This document shows, in pieces, positions 3,621-5,900 of a DNA stretch of 5,900 bases; the stretch's first letter is position 1, and each line of letters begins with the position of its first letter. The position numbers were made by a program, and so were the translations under genes. Source of the stretch: Acidimicrobiaceae bacterium (GTDB taxonomy: Bacteria > Actinomycetota > Acidimicrobiia > Acidimicrobiales > MedAcidi-G1). The stretch spans positions 1 through 5,900 of the forward strand of contig PBUO01000116.1 of NCBI GenBank assembly GCA_002727895.1, given 5' to 3'. Under the pieces are notes generated by a model. That model was not told where the DNA came from, made no database searches, and saw nothing but the letters and a program-made list of their open reading frames with translations.

Positions 3621-5900
3621 ATGACTGAAGCAACCAACGTCACCTGCACGTTCAGCGGGACCGACAAGACCATGTCGTTCGAGACCGGCCGCCTGGCCGG
3701 TCTGGCCGGTGGGGCCGTTCTGGCTCAGATCGGTCGTTCGACGGTGCTGGTGACCGCCACCGGAGCGAAGTCCCCCCGCCCTGGGGCGGACTTCTTCCCC
3801 CTCACCGTCGATATCGAGGAGCGGATGTACGCCGCGGGCAAGATCCCCGGCTCGTTCTTCCGCCGCGAGGGTCGGGCGCCGGAGTCGGCGATCCTGACCT
3901 GCCGCCTCATCGACCGCCCGCTGCGGCCGATGTTCCCGGACGGCTTTCGCAACGAGGTCCACATCGTGGGCACCGTGATGGGCGCCGACATGGAGAACCC
4001 CCACGATGTCCTGGCCCTCAACGGCGCCTCGGCGGCCCTCATGCTGTCGGGCATCCCGTTCGACGGCCCCGTCGGCGCCGTGCGCATCGCCTGGTCGGCG
4101 GCCGGCGAGTGGATCCCGCACCCGACCTACGAGGAAGGCGCCGAGTCGGCCTTCGAGATGGTTGTGGCTGGTCGCCTGCTCGACGACGGCGACGTGGCCG
4201 TGATGATGGTCGAGGCCGGCGGTACCGAGGCCACCTGCGACGTGTACGAGGCCGGCGCCCCGCTGGTCGACGAGGAGGTCCTGGCCGGCGGCCTGGAGTT
4301 CTCCAAGCAGTACATCCGCGAGGTCATCGAGCTGCAGCAGGAGTTGGTCGACGCCGTCGGGGCTCCCGAGACCATGACCTATGAGGTGTCGGTCGACTAC
4401 AGCCCGGAGATCCTGGCCGCCGTGCAGTCGGTCGGCGGCGATCGCATCGCCGAGACCCAGACCATCGCCGACAAGTCGGAGCGCGGCGACGCCGAGGCGG
4501 CGGTCAAGGCCTCGCTTCTCGAGGAGCTGCTCCCGCAGTTCGCCGACGTCGACAACGCCGACCGCCAGATCTCGGCGGCCGTCCGGTCGGTCACCAAGGA
4601 GGCGGTGCGGACCCGCATCGTCGCCGAGGGCGTCCGCATCGACGGCCGGGGCACGGCCGACATCCGGCCGCTGTCGTCTGACGTGGGGGTCATCCCGACC
4701 GCCCATTGCTCGGGCCTCTTCCAGCGTGGCGAGACACAGGTGCTGAACTTCACCACCCTGGGCACCGGTCGCATGGACCAGATGATCGACGGCATCGACC
4801 CAGTCGACCGCAAGCGGTACATGCACCACTACAACTTCCCGCCCTTCTCGACCGGCGAGACCGGCTTCATGCGGGGCCCGAAGCGCCGCGAGATCGGCCA
4901 CGGTGCACTAGCCGAGCGGGCCCTATTCCCGGTCGTCCCGAGCTTCGAGGAGTTCCCGTACACGCTGCGGCTCGTCTCCGAGGTCCTGTCGTCCAACGGC
5001 TCGACCTCGATGGGCTCGGTGTGCTCGTCGAGCCTCTCGATGATGGACGCCGGCGTGCCGATCAAGGCCCCGGTGGCCGGCATCGCCATGGGTCTCGTCT
5101 ACAAGGATGGCCAGTACGTGACGCTGACCGACATCCTCGGTGCCGAGGACGCCTTTGGCGACATGGACTTCAAGGTGGCCGGCACGTCCGAGTTCGTGAC
5201 CGCACTGCAGCTCGACACCAAGATCGACGGCATCCCGGCCGACGTCCTGGCCGCCGCCCTGCAGCAGGCCAAGGAGGCCCGCCTGGCCATCCTGGATGTC
5301 ATGACCGACGCCATCCCCGCCCCCCGTGAGGACGTCGGCGAGAACGCCCCGAAGATCGAGGCCTTCGAGATTCCGGTCGAGAAGATCGGCGAGGTCATCG
5401 GCCCGAAGGGCAAGATGATCAACACCATCCAGGCCGAGACGGGCGCCGACATCAGCGTCGACGACGACGGCATGGTCGGCATCGTGTCGATCGCCTCGCC
5501 GGACCGCGACAAGGTCGCCGAGGCCAAGCGCCAGATCATGCTGATCGTGGACCCACCGACCGCCGAGGTCGGAGCCGTCTATGAGGGCCGCGTGGTGAAC
5601 ATCACAAAGTTCGGTGCCTTCGTCAGCATCCTCCCCGGTCGGGACGGCCTCGTGCACATCTCGAAGCTGGGCGGTGGCAAGCGCATCGACAAGGTCGAGG
5701 ACGTGCTCGAACTGGGCCAGCCCATCTCGGTGGTCGTCGAGGACGTCGACCCGAACGGCAAGATCTCGCTGAAGCCGGCCGGCGACGTGCCGGTCAAGGG
5801 CGACGACGCCGCCGACGAGGCCGCTTCGCTCGCCGACGAGGAGCCCGCTGTCCCCAGCGGCGACGTCGCGGGCGATGCCGATGACGAACCCGAAGACGCC
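3621..5900 (+). CDS. pnp: Polynucleotide phosphorylase (polyribonucleotide nucleotidyltransferase), 3' partial
   Basis: PNPase degrades RNA 3' to 5' with phosphate, can add 3' tails, and acts in the cytoplasm as a trimer; actinobacterial members were also described as guanosine pentaphosphate synthetase (GpsI). The frame is open for 760 codons to the right edge, with no stop or frameshift. Domains in order: RNase PH 1 (about 15-215) with FFRREGR at 79-85; a helical linker domain (about 240-330); RNase PH 2 (about 335-560) with RGETQ at 369-373, phosphate-binding STS at 461-463, and catalytic Asp510, Asp516 and Lys518, which sit a constant 24 residues beyond E. coli Asp486, Asp492 and Lys494; a KH domain (about 575-640) with GPKG at 594-597; and an S1 domain (651-718). 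Residues 719-760 are an acidic tail, and only its end is missing. The start is the ATG at 3621 behind a purine-rich stretch. It is likely co-transcribed with rpsO. Confidence 0.97.
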   Translation, partial: MTEATNVTCTFSGTDKTMSFETGRLAGLAGGAVLAQIGRSTVLVTATGAKSPRPGADFFPLTVDIEERMYAAGKIPGSFFRREGRAPESAILTCRLIDRPLRPMFPDGFRNEVHIVGTVMGADMENPHDVLALNGASAALMLSGIPFDGPVGAVRIAWSAAGEWIPHPTYEEGAESAFEMVVAGRLLDDGDVAVMMVEAGGTEATCDVYEAGAPLVDEEVLAGGLEFSKQYIREVIELQQELVDAVGAPETMTYEVSVDYSPEILAAVQSVGGDRIAETQTIADKSERGDAEAAVKASLLEELLPQFADVDNADRQISAAVRSVTKEAVRTRIVAEGVRIDGRGTADIRPLSSDVGVIPTAHCSGLFQRGETQVLNFTTLGTGRMDQMIDGIDPVDRKRYMHHYNFPPFSTGETGFMRGPKRREIGHGALAERALFPVVPSFEEFPYTLRLVSEVLSSNGSTSMGSVCSSSLSMMDAGVPIKAPVAGIAMGLVYKDGQYVTLTDILGAEDAFGDMDFKVAGTSEFVTALQLDTKIDGIPADVLAAALQQAKEARLAILDVMTDAIPAPREDVGENAPKIEAFEIPVEKIGEVIGPKGKMINTIQAETGADISVDDDGMVGIVSIASPDRDKVAEAKRQIMLIVDPPTAEVGAVYEGRVVNITKFGAFVSILPGRDGLVHISKLGGGKRIDKVEDVLELGQPISVVVEDVDPNGKISLKPAGDVPVKGDDAADEAASLADEEPAVPSGDVAGDADDEPEDA

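Noticed and set aside
3510..4901. A 463-codon open frame on the - strand opposite pnp
   Set aside because: It is the antisense shadow of pnp, whose forward frame matches PNPase from end to end. The reverse translation is rich in His/Asp/Arg/Gly with no family resemblance.
4923..5657. A 244-codon open frame on the - strand opposite the 3' half of pnp
   Set aside because: Same kind of shadow, lying over the PNPase catalytic, KH and S1 domains. There is no independent motif or start signal.
1..5900. FMN riboswitch, tRNA, CRISPR array, insertion sequence or attachment site
   Set aside because: I looked for these and saw none. An FMN riboswitch, if present, would lie upstream of the first rib gene, outside the window.

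Overview
The window is GC-rich (roughly two thirds G+C by eye) chromosomal DNA of a high-GC Gram-positive type bacterium. The ribE-ribBA-ribH order, the RpsO and PNPase sequences, and two genes that appear to be transcribed without a leader all fit Actinobacteria. An Acidimicrobiia-like lineage is my best guess, but that is inference from style and not a database result. Everything visible is chromosomal housekeeping. I see no mobile element, CRISPR array, phage gene, tRNA or rRNA.

Layout. (1) Positions 1-2025, + strand: the end of a riboflavin operon. It holds the 3' half of ribE (riboflavin synthase), then ribBA (bifunctional DHBP synthase/GTP cyclohydrolase II), then ribH (lumazine synthase). 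Each junction overlaps (TGATG at 309-313, GTGA at 1558-1561), so translation is probably coupled. RibBA makes both precursors from GTP and ribulose 5-phosphate, RibH makes lumazine, and RibE dismutates lumazine to riboflavin. (2) Positions 2026-2062: a short convergent gap filled by a nested hairpin. (3) Positions 2063-3014, - strand: two tandem paralogous single-domain VOC/glyoxalase-fold proteins of unknown substrate. Each start codon lies exactly 6 nt after a TANNNT hexamer, the signature of leaderless transcripts. (4) Positions 3015-3167: a divergent promoter region and the rpsO leader, which can fold into alternative stems or an H-type pseudoknot. (5) Positions 3168-5900, + strand: rpsO (ribosomal protein S15), a 183-nt structured gap, and pnp (polynucleotide phosphorylase), which runs off the right edge with its conserved domains complete and an acidic tail unfinished. 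The rpsO-pnp pair is a classic conserved neighbourhood.

No new multi-gene system is evident. The signals most worth a second look are in RNA and regulation. They are the two leaderless VOC promoters, overlapping back-to-back promoters between the VOC pair and rpsO, a candidate S15 autoregulatory leader, a 15-nt near-identical repeat flanking rpsO, and rpsO-pnp hairpins whose arms can be exchanged.
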